Source: Anastatus disparis (taxonomy: Eukaryota; Arthropoda; Insecta; Hymenoptera; Eupelmidae). From it: a stretch of DNA of 64,000 nucleotides. The notes beneath the pieces were generated by a model, which was not told where the DNA came from, did not search any database, and worked only from the letters and a program-made list of their open reading frames with translations. The stretch spans positions 4,046,001 to 4,110,000 of the forward strand of contig JAFFSR010000369.1 in the NCBI GenBank assembly GCA_017163975.1, in the 5' to 3' direction. Made by a program: the position numbers and the translations under genes. Of this stretch, positions 22,347-33,039 are shown piece by piece. Position 1 is the first letter of the stretch; each line of letters opens with the position of its first letter.

Positions 22347-22432
22347 GCCACAGCGGCCCAAAGGGCCCAAAGGGCCGCTGTGGCTCGCACCTCGGGCTTT
22401 GCATTGCGAATCAATGCAAGGCATGCAAAAAG
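22347..22432. repeat. GC-rich double hairpin in AT-rich DNA
   Basis: GCCACAGCGGCCC (22347-22359) pairs exactly with GGGCCGCTGTGGC (22372-22384) over a 12 base loop. Next comes a weaker hairpin between gggctttgcattg and caatgc...aaaagccc (22393-22432). The surroundings are strongly AT-rich. It could be a transposon end (a Helitron-like subterminal hairpin was considered) or a structured RNA; neither is proven. Confidence 0.7.
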
Positions 22433-22669
22433 CCCCGCTTCTTGCATATAAGACACTATTTAAATTAGCATTATTTAAATTTTTCTTGTGAATTAAATTG
22501 ATTGATTTCGAAAAAATTTATGTTATGTGAAAGACATATTTTCATTAATGGAAACTTTTTAAAGTTTTAGATAGGATAATCTATCAAAAGTTATAAGAAA
22601 AAAAAAATTATTTTATAGTTCAGTACCTTAAAAGTAAAGTTTTGTATAAAGTTTTTATTTGATCTGAAG

Positions 22670-23170
22670 CATTCCCACGGGGGATGATTTAAAACAATAA
22701 TACAAATAAATGTTGGCAGTTAAAAAAGAAGTTGTTATCCCTTTAGAGGTTAAAGAAACGATTTTTTGCTAATAACTTGAAAAAAACGAATTTTGAAAAA
22801 AAGTATATGAAATAAAATTTATAGAAAAAAATAAGATACATCTTTTCAATATTATGTATATATTTTTTAAAAATAATATTTATCAAATTATCATTAAAAC
22901 GTCTTTGATTTCAACATTTTTCATGAACAATTTGAAAAATATTAACTTTAGAGAAAAATCTATAATATAAAAAAGATTTATTTTTTTATATTCTATAACT
23001 TTTATATTATATACTTTCAAAAAAAAATCGTATTTTTCAAGTTGCTACCAAAAATCCATTTTTTTGACCATTTAAAAGGCGCCTATTTAAAAACACTTCC
23101 AACGATTTTTTTCTTAATAGGAACGTTTACTTGTGTTATTATTTAAAATAATTCCCCGTTTGAATTATTC
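22670..23170. repeat. Fold-back element, about 500 bp
   Basis: The left arm (gatctgaagcattcccacgggg...) pairs with the right arm (...ccccgtttgaattattcagatc). The match continues through cttgaaaaaaacgaattttg and its counterpart near 23020-23045. Termini and target duplication are not sharp. Confidence 0.55.
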
Positions 23171-23329
23171 AGATCGGATAACAATTCGTCGAGAAAATTC
23201 ATTAACTTGATTTCTCACATACATACATTCATACATACATTTTAAGGAAGCCTCGTTATAGTCTTATTTTGCTATAAAAATAAGTTTTTTTATCATAAAA
23301 TAACATATTTAAAGGGTTATATTTATCGC

Positions 23330-23650
23330 GATGTCGAAAATATAAGGCACTTCCGTAGAGCGGTCGTGCCTAAAAACCGGTTACGAGTCACCATAGATCA
23401 TAAACAACCCCTCATGGGTCACCAAGGGGGGGTAACAGAAAAGACGAAATTTAGTTGTAGTACACTTAATTCGTTGGACCCGTTTACTCTTTTGAATTTG
23501 TGGTGATAAAAAACATCTCCAGAAAATTTTCCGTTAAGATAAAAGTCAAGGAATCACCCCCAGCGCGATATAAAGGGAATGAAAATCTGTTCTGATTTTT
23601 TATCTCGCTGACTTGCTTCGTTGGACCCATTTTCTCTTCAATTTTTCATT
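23330..23650. other. Unassigned stretch with a 22 bp direct repeat
   Basis: ttcgttggacccgtttactctt (23471) and ttcgttggacccattttctctt (23611) lie 140 bases apart within less AT-rich sequence. No open frame or family recognised. Confidence 0.4.
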
Positions 23651-23790
23651 AGTTATAATAAAAGACTATCGCATAAATTTTTATATACAACATTAAAAAC
23701 TACATTGAAATATTTCATCGAAATATTATTGCAAGGTTGCAATAACCTTACGTAAACGCAGCTAAAAGGTTTCATGAAACATTACAATGT

Positions 23791-24859
23791 CTTAAATAAC
23801 TAATAAACAGATATGCAAATTAATTACTTGATTTAAACTCAATTCTTTATGCACAATTATTTTCTAGCAAGAAATAATTTTTTCATTCAAGAAAAATCAA
23901 ATAATGTAGAAATACTGAAGCAAACCAATAAATTAATTATTTTTCTACAAGAAAATCAGATAAAACTATTTTTTTTGTATCAAAAACATTAGATTTGTTT
24001 TGTAGAAAAATAAAATTATTAATAATTAAGTTAATCAATTAAATATTTTTTTATACAAAATTATTTAATGGCAGGAAAAAAATAATTTTTTTAATTTAAG
24101 AAAAATAATTCTATTGAGCTTCATTTATTCTTCATAATTAATAGTTACTTATATTTAATTAATAATTTGTTTGATTTAAATTTACAAATTATCTACTCTG
24201 TATATATAATCCAGTGAAAATTTCACCATTTGATTCAGTGGATATGATTTCACTGAAAAATCAGTAAAAAATTTACTGAAATTTCAGTTCCTCCTTTATT
24301 CTACTGAAATATTATTAAAAATTCAACTTGACTTCCATTTTCTCTTTTATTCCACTGATAATTCAGTAAAAATTTCACTGATTGAAAAAGTAAGGATCAA
24401 AATTCATAAGGGTGGCAGTGCATGTGTTATGGAAACGATATGTGAAATACAGATGTCGCTCAGCATGGCCGTATGTTGGATTGTCGGTCTGTGTTGACCG
24501 GGATTATGGGTGGCCGCACTCCACCTTTAGCGTGATCGAGGATGAGAATACAAAAGGTATCTACTACCTGAATGAGAACAACGAAAAATTATTAGTAAAG
24601 ATGTTTTATTGAATCGCCAAACTCTCGGCTCTCGTGTATATAGCCAGCTTGAGGCACGACACACGACTGACTATTGCGGCTTTGCCGCCTTCCTTGCTTG
24701 CTTTACAGGTCTCTCCTTCTCTCTCTCTCCTGACTGCGCTTGCGCGTTAGCGCGTACATATGTAGCCTGCCTACATGACTCCCCCCTAAATGACGTCTAC
24801 ATTTTTAAATCATATTTTTACGAAAAAGATTTTAATTATTATTTATTGGTTTGCATGAA
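23791..24859. repeat. Left arm of a long-distance inverted repeat
   Basis: This 1.07 kb matches 55209-56338 in reverse complement. It begins tcttaaataactaataaac and ends ggtttgcatga. It consists of a repeat family containing cagtgaaa/actgaaatttcagt motifs, broken by the LTR-like module at 24448. Part of the same repeat family without that module lies at 48826-49090. Confidence 0.8.
24448..24859 (-). mobile_element. LTR-like module at the 3' side of the Gypsy/kinase block
   Basis: Read on the - strand: a polypurine-like tract TTTAGGGGGGAG (about 24779-24790), then a possible LTR from TGTAGGCAGGC (24775) to CTCATTCA (24569). Inside are TATATA (near 24640) and CAATAAAAC (near 24608). About 120 bases of leader-like sequence follow and end at 24448 beside the target motif GATATGTGAAA (24437-24447). 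Its orientation and place suit the 3' end of the retroelement block 25188-33030, but no matching 5' LTR was found in the window. The same module lies at 55187-55619. The chance frame at 24609-24899 is not a gene. Confidence 0.55.
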
Positions 24860-25187
24860 GTTTACAAAATACGTTTTTCAAAAATATAATCTTTTTTAAC
24901 AAACTGTTTTGACTCTGATATTTGATATCCGACTCCATAGAATATTATTCTTTTGAACGATTACAATAGTTATTTTTTACATATTTTTACATGGATAAAG
25001 TCTTTTCTTTTTTATTTACATTGCGTTACCTTAGCTTTTTATTATTTTAAATCACATTTTGTTTTTAATATACATGAGTTTTTTTAGCTGCTATTTTCCA
25101 GCTTACAAATTGCATGTGATTACTTAAACTGCTATTTTCCAGTCTTTTGATTTACATTATACTGTTGTTTTACAGTCTTTTCTATAG

Positions 25188-26969
25188 TTAATCATTTACA
25201 TTAAATTTGAATGTGTATGTATTATCTTTCTCTACACTTGTAATTCTGCTGTTGTCAAACCTTTTAATCATTGATGAGTTTAAACTTATATTACACTTTA
25301 CAAAATGAGCGTACAGTTTTTTGGTCCATTTGACAATAGATTCAATGAATTGAACTTTTAGAAATTTGGTTTTTTTCTTGCCAAGAGTGTTGATTACTAA
25401 GATCTCTTCAATTGGCAGAAGTTTGATTGATTCAAGGGTTTGACTTACAGCTGAATAGTAGCTTATTTTTATAATTTTGAGTGATTTAAGCATTGATAAT
25501 ACTAATGCGTAATCTATCTTAATGCCTAGCAAATTTAATTTAACTACATTTTTTACATTATTGATTATATTAGGAACTATTTTTTCCATGCTGCCGTTAT
25601 TTGACAGGTCTAATTTAATTACATTTGGATTATCATTGAAACCAGGTAAGTAATCGAACTCTACCATGGTGTCTTTTGGCACTGAGTAGTTAAAAGTTAT
25701 GTTTCTAAGTTGATTTTTGCTTGACAAAAAGGCTTCGATTAGTCTAAAAAAATGTAGATGTGGATCGATGGTTTTACAATCTGTAACTACAATAGTCGTT
25801 ATTGTCTGATTATACCAGATAAAATCAAATAGGCATGAGCTAAGGATTTTATAACAATTATTTATTGTTAGCGATTTTAAATTAGTGCAAGCATCTGGTA
25901 GTAAAAATTTTAGTCTAGTTTCTTGGCTGTTTTCTAACGTTAAATTATGTACATTGTTATATTTAAAATTTTTATCAAAACATTCAGTAAAGTTACCCAA
26001 GCACAGTGTATGTGACTCAAACAACTCATCCACTAACGATAGAAGTTGCAAGGTTGCGTTTATACCTCTTAAATCTATCATATCTATGACTATTTTGCCT
26101 GCGCAATTTGCTTTGGTATCGAATGTGTTATACTGCACTTAGAAAAAATCTATTACTGTGGAGACTTTAATAGGGACTGAATGTCCTTGAAACTTAATTT
26201 TAGTAAATTTAAAGTTACCTGCATCTTCTTGAATGATTTTAAGGTAATTTGCCGAGTTATACCGATTAATCGATGAATCGAATGTTGTTGTAAAGGAAAA
26301 GAACGCTGGGTGAAAACGTGTGGTTTTAAAGAAATTAAAGAAGTCGTTTGTGTTTAATCTTTCGACAATTAACTCTAAGGCAATGTTACTGTTTAACAAT
26401 TAAGCTACTGTTAAAGGCATCACACGATAATCAGCTTTTCTGTAAGTTAGTGGTTTATGGTTGTGCATATGGCACGATTCGTCAGGTTTGCACCTGAGAA
26501 AGCTACTTTCTCCTTTATCGTATTTAAATTCAAATTTATTACAGCATATGTCACCTTGAAGTCTGGCTGATATTGGCAGGTCTTCGCAGCTGACTACAAC
26601 GAAAGATCGGTTGTTTTTATGAAAAATTTTGTCTATTTTGACTTTATTGATAAAACGAGAGATTAACATCGCGTAGATTTCTTCTTTGGTCACGCCTTTA
26701 AATATATTATATAAAAATAGTTTCTGCACGAGGCGTTTATTTACGAACAGTTACAGAATACGGTGATTAATCACTATAGTCTCGTTTAAATACACGCGAC
26801 GTTGATGAAGGTTTAATTTCCGCTCTCACCTGTCGGCTAACTTTTGGAAGTGGTCCCTAAAGTGATTAAGGTAGACATCGGCCATAAAACAGTTCGCTTT
26901 AATAGCTTGGTCTGTTTGTTGCTTTTTGAATGTTTCCAATTCTTGAAAGACTTGGTCTAATTATTCCAT
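25188..26969 (-). pseudogene. RRM-like/F-box-like/LRR protein, one frame with five internal stops
   Basis: One frame of 594 codons runs from ATG 26969 to TAA 25188 with no frameshift but five internal stops (26961, 26826, 26751, 26400, 26139). Residues 4-45 look like a coiled coil (LDQVFQELETFKKQQ). Residues 84-140 resemble an RRM (LFLYNIF, then helix, then SFVVVSCEDL). Residues 150-175 are Cys/His-rich (CKPDESCHMHNH). Residues 194-225 resemble an F-box (IALELIVERLNTNDF). The remainder has irregular leucine-rich repeats (NLKSLTINNC, VIKLDLSNNG, VVKLNLLGIKI). Domain names are inferred from pattern. A pyrimidine-rich tract ending in AG lies just upstream (about 26980-26995), a possible splice acceptor. 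It follows the kinase gene in the same orientation and precedes the LTR-like module. An F-box/LRR protein would recruit targets to ubiquitin ligase; this is untested here. Confidence 0.6.
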
Positions 26970-27087
26970 GTTGCGAGATCTGTAGGGGAAAAGGATGTCT
27001 AATTAGTTGATCGTTCATTTTCAACACGTAAAAATTCTCGTTAACTAGTTAGTAACTTAGATTTATATTAGTAGTTGTTAAATTTGT

Positions 27088-28095
27088 TTATTTATCTAAA
27101 TTGGGATAGAGATCTTTAAATGGGAAGTGCCCTAAGTTACACATTCCGGCGAATAAAATTGTTTGGATTTTGCTATTATTAGGAGATTCATGGTGCTCAT
27201 ATTGAGATATTTCATCGAAATACGTATCAATTAATTGAGGGTGATTTTTGCCATTGAAACAGCTTTCTATGAATCCTGAAATGTCTGCAAAAGCTAAGTT
27301 TTTGAGCTTAAAAACAGCTTCTTGGTCATCGAGTCCTTTGTACCAAGTTAATTTGCCACCTGCCCATATGATCATGTTGTATCCCAAGGATTCAAAATCT
27401 CCTCTTCTTGTGGGGACTCCTTGATGGGCATCACGACTTAAGAATTCAAGTGTGCTATTGTTAGCTTTTTTAGGGTCAGGTTTGAAGACCATACTGGTTT
27501 TAAATTTACAAGACAGACCAAAATCTGCTAGGTATACCATATTTCTGTTGTTTTTATCTATGAGAATGTTGGTATTTTTTATATCATTGTGGACGTAACC
27601 TTTTTTATGCATATACTGCAGAGCTATTGAAATTACCCACGTTAAGTGGTAGACTATATATTCAGGAAACACTTTATCTGTTTTCAAGAGCAGTTGCTCT
27701 AGGTTGAGGTCGTATCTTTTTAGAACTACAAATCTGTAGTCTTCCTTATTTATTTTATAGCTTCCTACGCCAAGATACTGGGGTAATCCTATTCCTGGGA
27801 TTGATTCGTCCTCTGCCCATTTTGTTATCATTTTTGGAAGGGCTGTCTGCATGTAAAAGTGCATCTCGACAAACAGAGGTCCATTTTCATGTTCTATTTT
27901 TATTACTGCTGCGTAATCTTTTGGGATTTTGCCTGTATATTGGGTAGCAGCGTAAATTTCGCCAAATCCACCAACGCCAATTGATGGTCCAATAATTCAT
28001 CTTTTTTGTTTAAGATCCGTAAAAATCTCATTCAAAGAGATTGGTTTGGGCATAGCACACCTTTTTTCAGCTAACTCTTTTAGAGGAATCTCCAT
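27088..28095 (-). pseudogene. VRK/CK1-group protein kinase, one internal TGA
   Basis: From ATG 28095 to TAA 27088 one frame of 336 codons is broken only by a TGA at 27997-27999. Motifs in order: glycine loop IGVGGFGEIYAA, catalytic lysine in AAVIKIE, helix-C region GPLFVEMHFY, catalytic loop YVHNDIKNTNIL, metal loop LADFGLS, and RRGDFESLGYNMIIW in the C-lobe. The last motif with the GPLF.E block is characteristic of vaccinia-related kinases (eukaryotic VRKs and their poxvirus relatives), which phosphorylate serine/threonine, often on nuclear proteins. The catalytic residues are retained; only the stop breaks the gene. It starts 92 bases after the integrase stop codon, in the same orientation. 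Its presence directly behind pol suggests capture by the retroelement; chance insertion of the element beside a host gene is the alternative. Confidence 0.8.
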
Positions 28096-28186
28096 TACTT
28101 GGTTTTGCTGACTGAATTTAATTTTCTTTTTGTTTACATACTGTTTAAGAGGAGCTCGCACGTTGCTCTTAACGGGCGCTAGTGCA

Positions 28187-29430
28187 TTACTCTCTTGTAT
28201 ATTTTTGGGTTTTTGTGATTTTACTGAGGCCTGAGACCTTGTGTTTTCTTATAGGTGGGTTTAAGTCTATGTCAGGCATGACAGTATCCTGATCACAGCT
28301 TTCTGATCTCGACTCAGCATGTTGGCTTTCGTCAATCACCTGAGGTGGTTCAGTGGTACGTCTAATAAGATCGTAATTATAACTATTGCCATACGTATTA
28401 CAATTTTGTTCGTATATATCTTCTGGTCCTAGGACTAATTCTACAAGGTCATCTGGGACGTAGTGAGCTGGTTTAATTAACTCAACCGCTACTGTTTTCT
28501 GATTGCCATTAATGTCTATGACGAAATTACGTCCATTATTGTTACGCGAAATAACCTTGTGAGGTCCAGTGTATGGTTTATCAAGACCAGTTTTAGGAGC
28601 TTTATTACGGTAAAATACATGGGTGCATGACGCGAGTTCCTTGTAAACAAAAGGTTTAATCGCGTGTTTATGCGCAACCGGTACAGGTTGTATTTTACGA
28701 ATGTACTCTCGGAATTCTTCCAAGAATATTTGTCTGTTTGGCTCAAATTCTCCGAACGCGAAGAATTCGCCAGGTAATCTTAGAGATGTACCAAATACAA
28801 AATCTGCGGGACTTGCTTCAGTATCCATACGCAAACTAGTGCGAAGACCTAGCATAACTGAGGATAGGACGCGTGACCAATCATAATCGTCAGTGTTACA
28901 TTTTATGGCAGCTTTAAGGACTTTATGCCACCTTTCTATCATTCCATTTGCCTGGGGGTGGTAAGCTGTTGTTCTAATGCGCTGACAGCCAATGAGTTCT
29001 AGTAATGCTCTGAACAGCTGAGATTCAAACTGTGAGCCTTGATCTGTCGTTAGGACTGCTGGAGATCCGTAACGAGATATCCATATGTCAAAAAATGCAC
29101 GAGCTACTACGGGCGCAGTGATTTCTGACAATGGAATGGCTTCTGGCCAGCATGAGTACCGATCTATCATGGTCAATATATATCGATTGCCTTTGCTTTC
29201 AGGTAGTGGTCCTACTATGTCCATATGTACATGTGAAAAATCTGTTATCTGGAACTACGAAACGTTCCGGCAAGAGTTTGTTATGCCTGGTTACTTTAGA
29301 GGTTTGACACCTGATGCATTCTTTGCACCAAGTTCGAATATCTTTCGATATGTTAGACCATACGTATTCCTGCCTTATAAGTTTGTCTGTGACATTAGCA
29401 CTGGGGCGTGAACAAGAGTGATAAATGTCA
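28187..29430 (-). pseudogene. Gypsy integrase with broken N-terminal zinc finger
   Basis: The main frame (28187-29224, 345 residues) carries the integrase core of a Ty3/Gypsy element. DIVGPLPES begins the core with the first Asp, LTTDQGSQFES holds the second, and AYHPQANGMIERWHK the Glu; a C-terminal tail follows. Upstream (about 29225-29430) the zinc finger part, including CKECIRCQTSK, is in another frame, so the gene is frameshifted. Integrase inserts the cDNA into the host genome. It lies downstream of RT/RNase H and directly before the kinase gene. Confidence 0.85.
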
Positions 29431-29594
29431 AATATTTCTCTTCGAAGAGATACAGGTACATACGGTCTTATTACATTTTTGTGAATGTCACAATATAAAA
29501 GGTACTCCTCTCTACGCCATATAAGCCTTTGTAGCTTATGTGGGTGATCAGGATCTTCTAAGATCTCTGTGAGTTGCTCGTCACTCGCTTGTTC

Positions 29595-30290
29595 TTAACT
29601 AAGTTGTTCTGGAGTGAACAACATGGGAACTTGTATTGCGTCTATTGAGTGTGTTATGTCTTCGTACTTTGCATGGAGTATAGTTTCTGAATTATCCCAG
29701 TCTATCTCTGAAGCACTGCAGAAGGAGTCTATTCTCGATAAGGCGTCTGCTACGACGTTATTATCGCCAGGGATGTACTGGATTTGAGCGTTAAACTCTG
29801 AAATGTATGATATTTGGCGTATTTGCCTTTTACTTGCTTTTTCAGTACTTTGAGATAGTGCAAAAGTCAAAGGTTTATGGTCTGTTACTATAGTGAATTC
29901 ACGCATATCAAGATAGTAATGGAAGTATTTAAGCGCTTCATAAACAGCAAAAAGTTCGCGATCGTATAACGAATAATTTAACTGAGCAGGTGAGAATTTA
30001 CGTGAAAAGAATGCTAAGGGTCGCCAATTATCATTTTCTTTCTGTCCTAAAACTGCTCCCATTGAGATCTCTGAGGCGTCTGTGGCTAACCGTGTCTCTG
30101 CTGAAGGGTCAGGGAAGGCTAAATATGTGGTCTCAGCTAACTCCTTCTTTGCCTGCTCAAACGCCGTTTCTGAAGCATGATCCCAAACTATGGGTGTTTT
30201 ATCTTTTCTTTTAGCATTTCTTATATGCTGATTAAGTGCTGCGTGTGTTTTAGCTGCATTAGGAATGCAGCATCTGTAGAAATTCACCAT
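29595..30290 (-). pseudogene. Gypsy RNase H and connection domain
   Basis: 231 residues with the connection motif MVNFYRCCIPNAA, FEQAKKELAE, LATDASEISMGAVLGQ (first Asp of RNase H), YDRELFAVYEAL (Glu), FTIVTDHKPLTFAL (Asp) and NVVADALSR near the end. RNase H removes the RNA strand during reverse transcription. It is out of frame with the RT part (30386) and with the integrase part (29224), so pol carries at least two frameshifts. Confidence 0.85.
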
Positions 30291-30385
30291 TCCAAGGAAT
30301 CTTCTCAGATCATCGATAGTCTGAGGTTTGGGGTAATTGACAATAGCTTCAACCTTTACTTTTGCAGGCTTAAAGCCTTCTGAGC

Positions 30386-31510
30386 TTATTCATAACTCAG
30401 AAAGGTGAGCTTCGGTACACCAAAGGTGCATTTGTCTATATTTAGAAGTAGATGATACTCTTTGAGTCTCTCTAAAACTGTTTTGAGATGCTCCTCATGC
30501 TCCTTTTCATTATTGGAAACGATAAGGATGTCATCTATATAGAAAAAAACGAAATCAAGGTCGCTAAGAGCCTTGTTTACATATCTTTGAAAAGTTTGCG
30601 CAGCGTTACGCAAGCCGAAAGTCATAACCACGAATTCGAATAATCCGAAAGGTGTTATTACTGCGGTTTTAGGAATATCGTCCTTATCCACGGGTATTTG
30701 ATGGTATGCCCTTTGAAGGTCAAGACTAGTAAAGATGGTTTTACCGTGGAGTAGAATAGGAAAGTCCTGAATATGCGGTACTGGGTACCTATCTGGTATT
30801 GTTACAGAATTAAGTTGACGATAATCGCCACAGATACACCAAGTTTTGTCTTTCTTGGGTACCATATGGATTGGGCTTGCTCAAGGGCTACTGGAAGGTC
30901 TGCATATACCTAATTCACAGAGATCCTTGAACTCTTTCTTTGCAGCAGCTAGCTTTTCTGGGCCTAACCTGCGAACGCGTTGTGCTATAGGGGGTCCGTT
31001 AGTTTTAATACAGTGAGCAGCACCTTGCTCTAGGATGGATGTAGGATTATCTGCGCCAATTACTTCCTGAAACTGGGATAGTAATTGAGCATATTTACAG
31101 TCAGGTTTAATGACTGATATTTTAATCTCATTTATTTTATGATAGTGTAGACCGGTAGTGAGGAATGTCTCTCCATCAACTAACCGTCTCTTTTTTAAAT
31201 CAGGTAACAGGTGGTAATGTTCGAGAATGTCACCTCCTAGTATAGGGTAAGGAATATCTGCGACTACAAAGTGCCATTTTATGGTTTTACGAAGATTTAA
31301 ATTTAATTCAATATATTCGGTTCCGTAGGTATTAATGACCGTGTTGTTAGCTGCGTACAGTTTGAACGCGTGTGGTGTTTCTTTACTGTCGCGCGCTCGC
31401 GGTATTACTGACACTTCAGCACCAGTGTCAACTAGGAACATTTTTTGTGATTTACGGTCGAAAACATGGAGACCTACTGATTTTACACCCGGTATACTCG
31501 TCTCCGCGAC
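30386..31510 (-). pseudogene. Gypsy protease and reverse transcriptase, in-frame stop
   Basis: Protease: FLVDTGAEVSVIP holds the DTG aspartate, and the later ILGGDILEHY is the typical second half. Reverse transcriptase follows: [33 protein letters not shown], then [11 protein letters not shown] with the YIDD catalytic pair. A TGA at 30881-30883 interrupts the frame between protease-side and RT-side parts. The frame is lost again after 30386. The order protease, RT, RNase H, integrase is Ty3/Gypsy, not Copia. Confidence 0.85.
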
Positions 31511-31545
31511 TACTGGGTGCTTGGGTTTTCCTTATTCTATTATAA

Positions 31546-33030
31546 TTATATATTACCGCCTCCTTTCCAACCACAAGGGTCTTCACAAGTCCTTGCTTTC
31601 TCTTTAAACCAATAATGGTAATAACAGAGCAAATGTGGTTTGTCAGATGAAGGAGAGCGAAATGGAGATCTCTTTCGGTTACTATTTTGATTACGCGTAC
31701 GCGATCGACTTCTGTTATTTTGTCGTTGATTATTTATGTTATTCTGTTTTGGTGTAAAGTTCCGTTTTAACTCGTCTATACTATTTTTGATTGAATTGAG
31801 GTCGGCTTCTTTACGTTCTACTTGATTAGTTTGACTGGGGTTTGTATCGACCGCGTAAACGTGCTTAGAGTGTCTATTCATTAATTCGTATATGTGATCT
31901 GCGACACTGACTAGCCGATCCTGATTCTGTTCGTTGATTGGCTCTGGCATGGCCTTTTGCGTGTCTAGTGGTAGTTCTTCTTTCCAACGTACCAAGACTG
32001 CTTTTAACGGAATGTCTTTACCCGCAAGTTCAATTAATTCATTAAGGTAGTCTGACGGTTTATTATTACCTAATTTGCATCCACCGAATAGTTTAGCCGT
32101 TCTAACTTCATACGAGATTTTATATTTATCTAGAACTCTTTGTTTAAGAGTTTGGTATTTATTACCGTCGGGTAGGTTTTGAAGTACGTGTGTGACTTCC
32201 TGCATGATGTTTGAACCGAGATTATTAAATAAGTTAATGTACTTAATATTATCTTGCGTAATTCCGTATATATTTAGCTGTTCTTCAAACGACGTGAACC
32301 ACGATTCCGGTCTGCTAGTCCAAAATGGAATAAATTTAAATTCTTGTATTTGATTATGATATTGCTTAAAGGGAGTAGCTGGAGCACGAAAATTAAAATT
32401 TTGGTTAAATGTTTCATTTACGGTTTGTTTAGGCTGAATGGATGTTTGATTTTGTGCGTTTTGAAAATTACCACGTTTCTGGTTTATTACGTAGTTACCG
32501 TCGTCTCCTGGTATTTCTAGTTTCTTATTGTGCAAGTGCGCATTACTACCGGCAAAGTTTAAGAGTGGCGCGTTTCTGGGTGGTTTATCATGGAAAGTAT
32601 TTGGCGCGTTATTGTTGTTAATTTGATTACTTAATCGGCCTAATTGCAGCGCGTACTCGTTCTTGTGTGCGTTTGCGTCCGGCACTTTATAATTATTCGT
32701 GTTTGGGTTTGCTAAGTTACGATCTCTTGTATCCTGCGCGAGTTCTCTTGTTAAATGTGTTTGCACCAGGTTTGTTAGGTTTTCCACCGCGCTTTCTAAT
32801 CTTTGGACTCTTTTGGTTTGATCTAAATCGTCATGTTTCGCGTCAAGAATCGAAGGAGATGTTTTACCCGAGGAGGTTGGCTGGAAGTTATTGTCTTTTT
32901 TATCATTGTTAATCGGGATATTGTTTTGCTTATCGCTGTCTTCATTGTTGTCTCCTGCCATGTTTCTTTCTTTACCACTACGCAGGACCATTGGGGATCT
33001 GCCTGCCAGAGTACTTTTTTTCAAATCCAC
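31546..33030 (-). pseudogene. Gypsy gag, 494 residues
   Basis: The N-terminal half is polar and Asn/Gln-rich. A central block (about residues 230-400: FIPFWTSRPESWF, then INLFNNLGSNI, then VLVRWKEELPL) matches the capsid-like gag seen in arthropod Gypsy elements. The C-terminus has a zinc-knuckle-like LCYYHYWFKEKARTCEDPC. No in-frame ATG opens this frame at the expected place: an upstream ATG at about 33036 is in another frame across a run of seven A, so a 1-base slip is likely. Gag forms the particle that packages element RNA. The protease frame starts after a stop and frame change near 31546. Confidence 0.8.
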
Positions 33031-33039
33031 TCATTTGTA

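Noticed and set aside
22347..22432. Rho-independent terminator
   Set aside because: The stem has no T-run after it and the window is eukaryotic.
24412..24899. Overlapping open frames of 66 and 96 codons
   Set aside because: They lie in the LTR-like module and recur, inverted, at 55189-55458. They are repeat sequence without a recognisable product or coding signature.
25188..28095. Poxvirus origin of the kinase
   Set aside because: The motifs fit the VRK group as a whole, which includes animal kinases; nothing seen favours a viral donor over a host donor. A tree would be needed.
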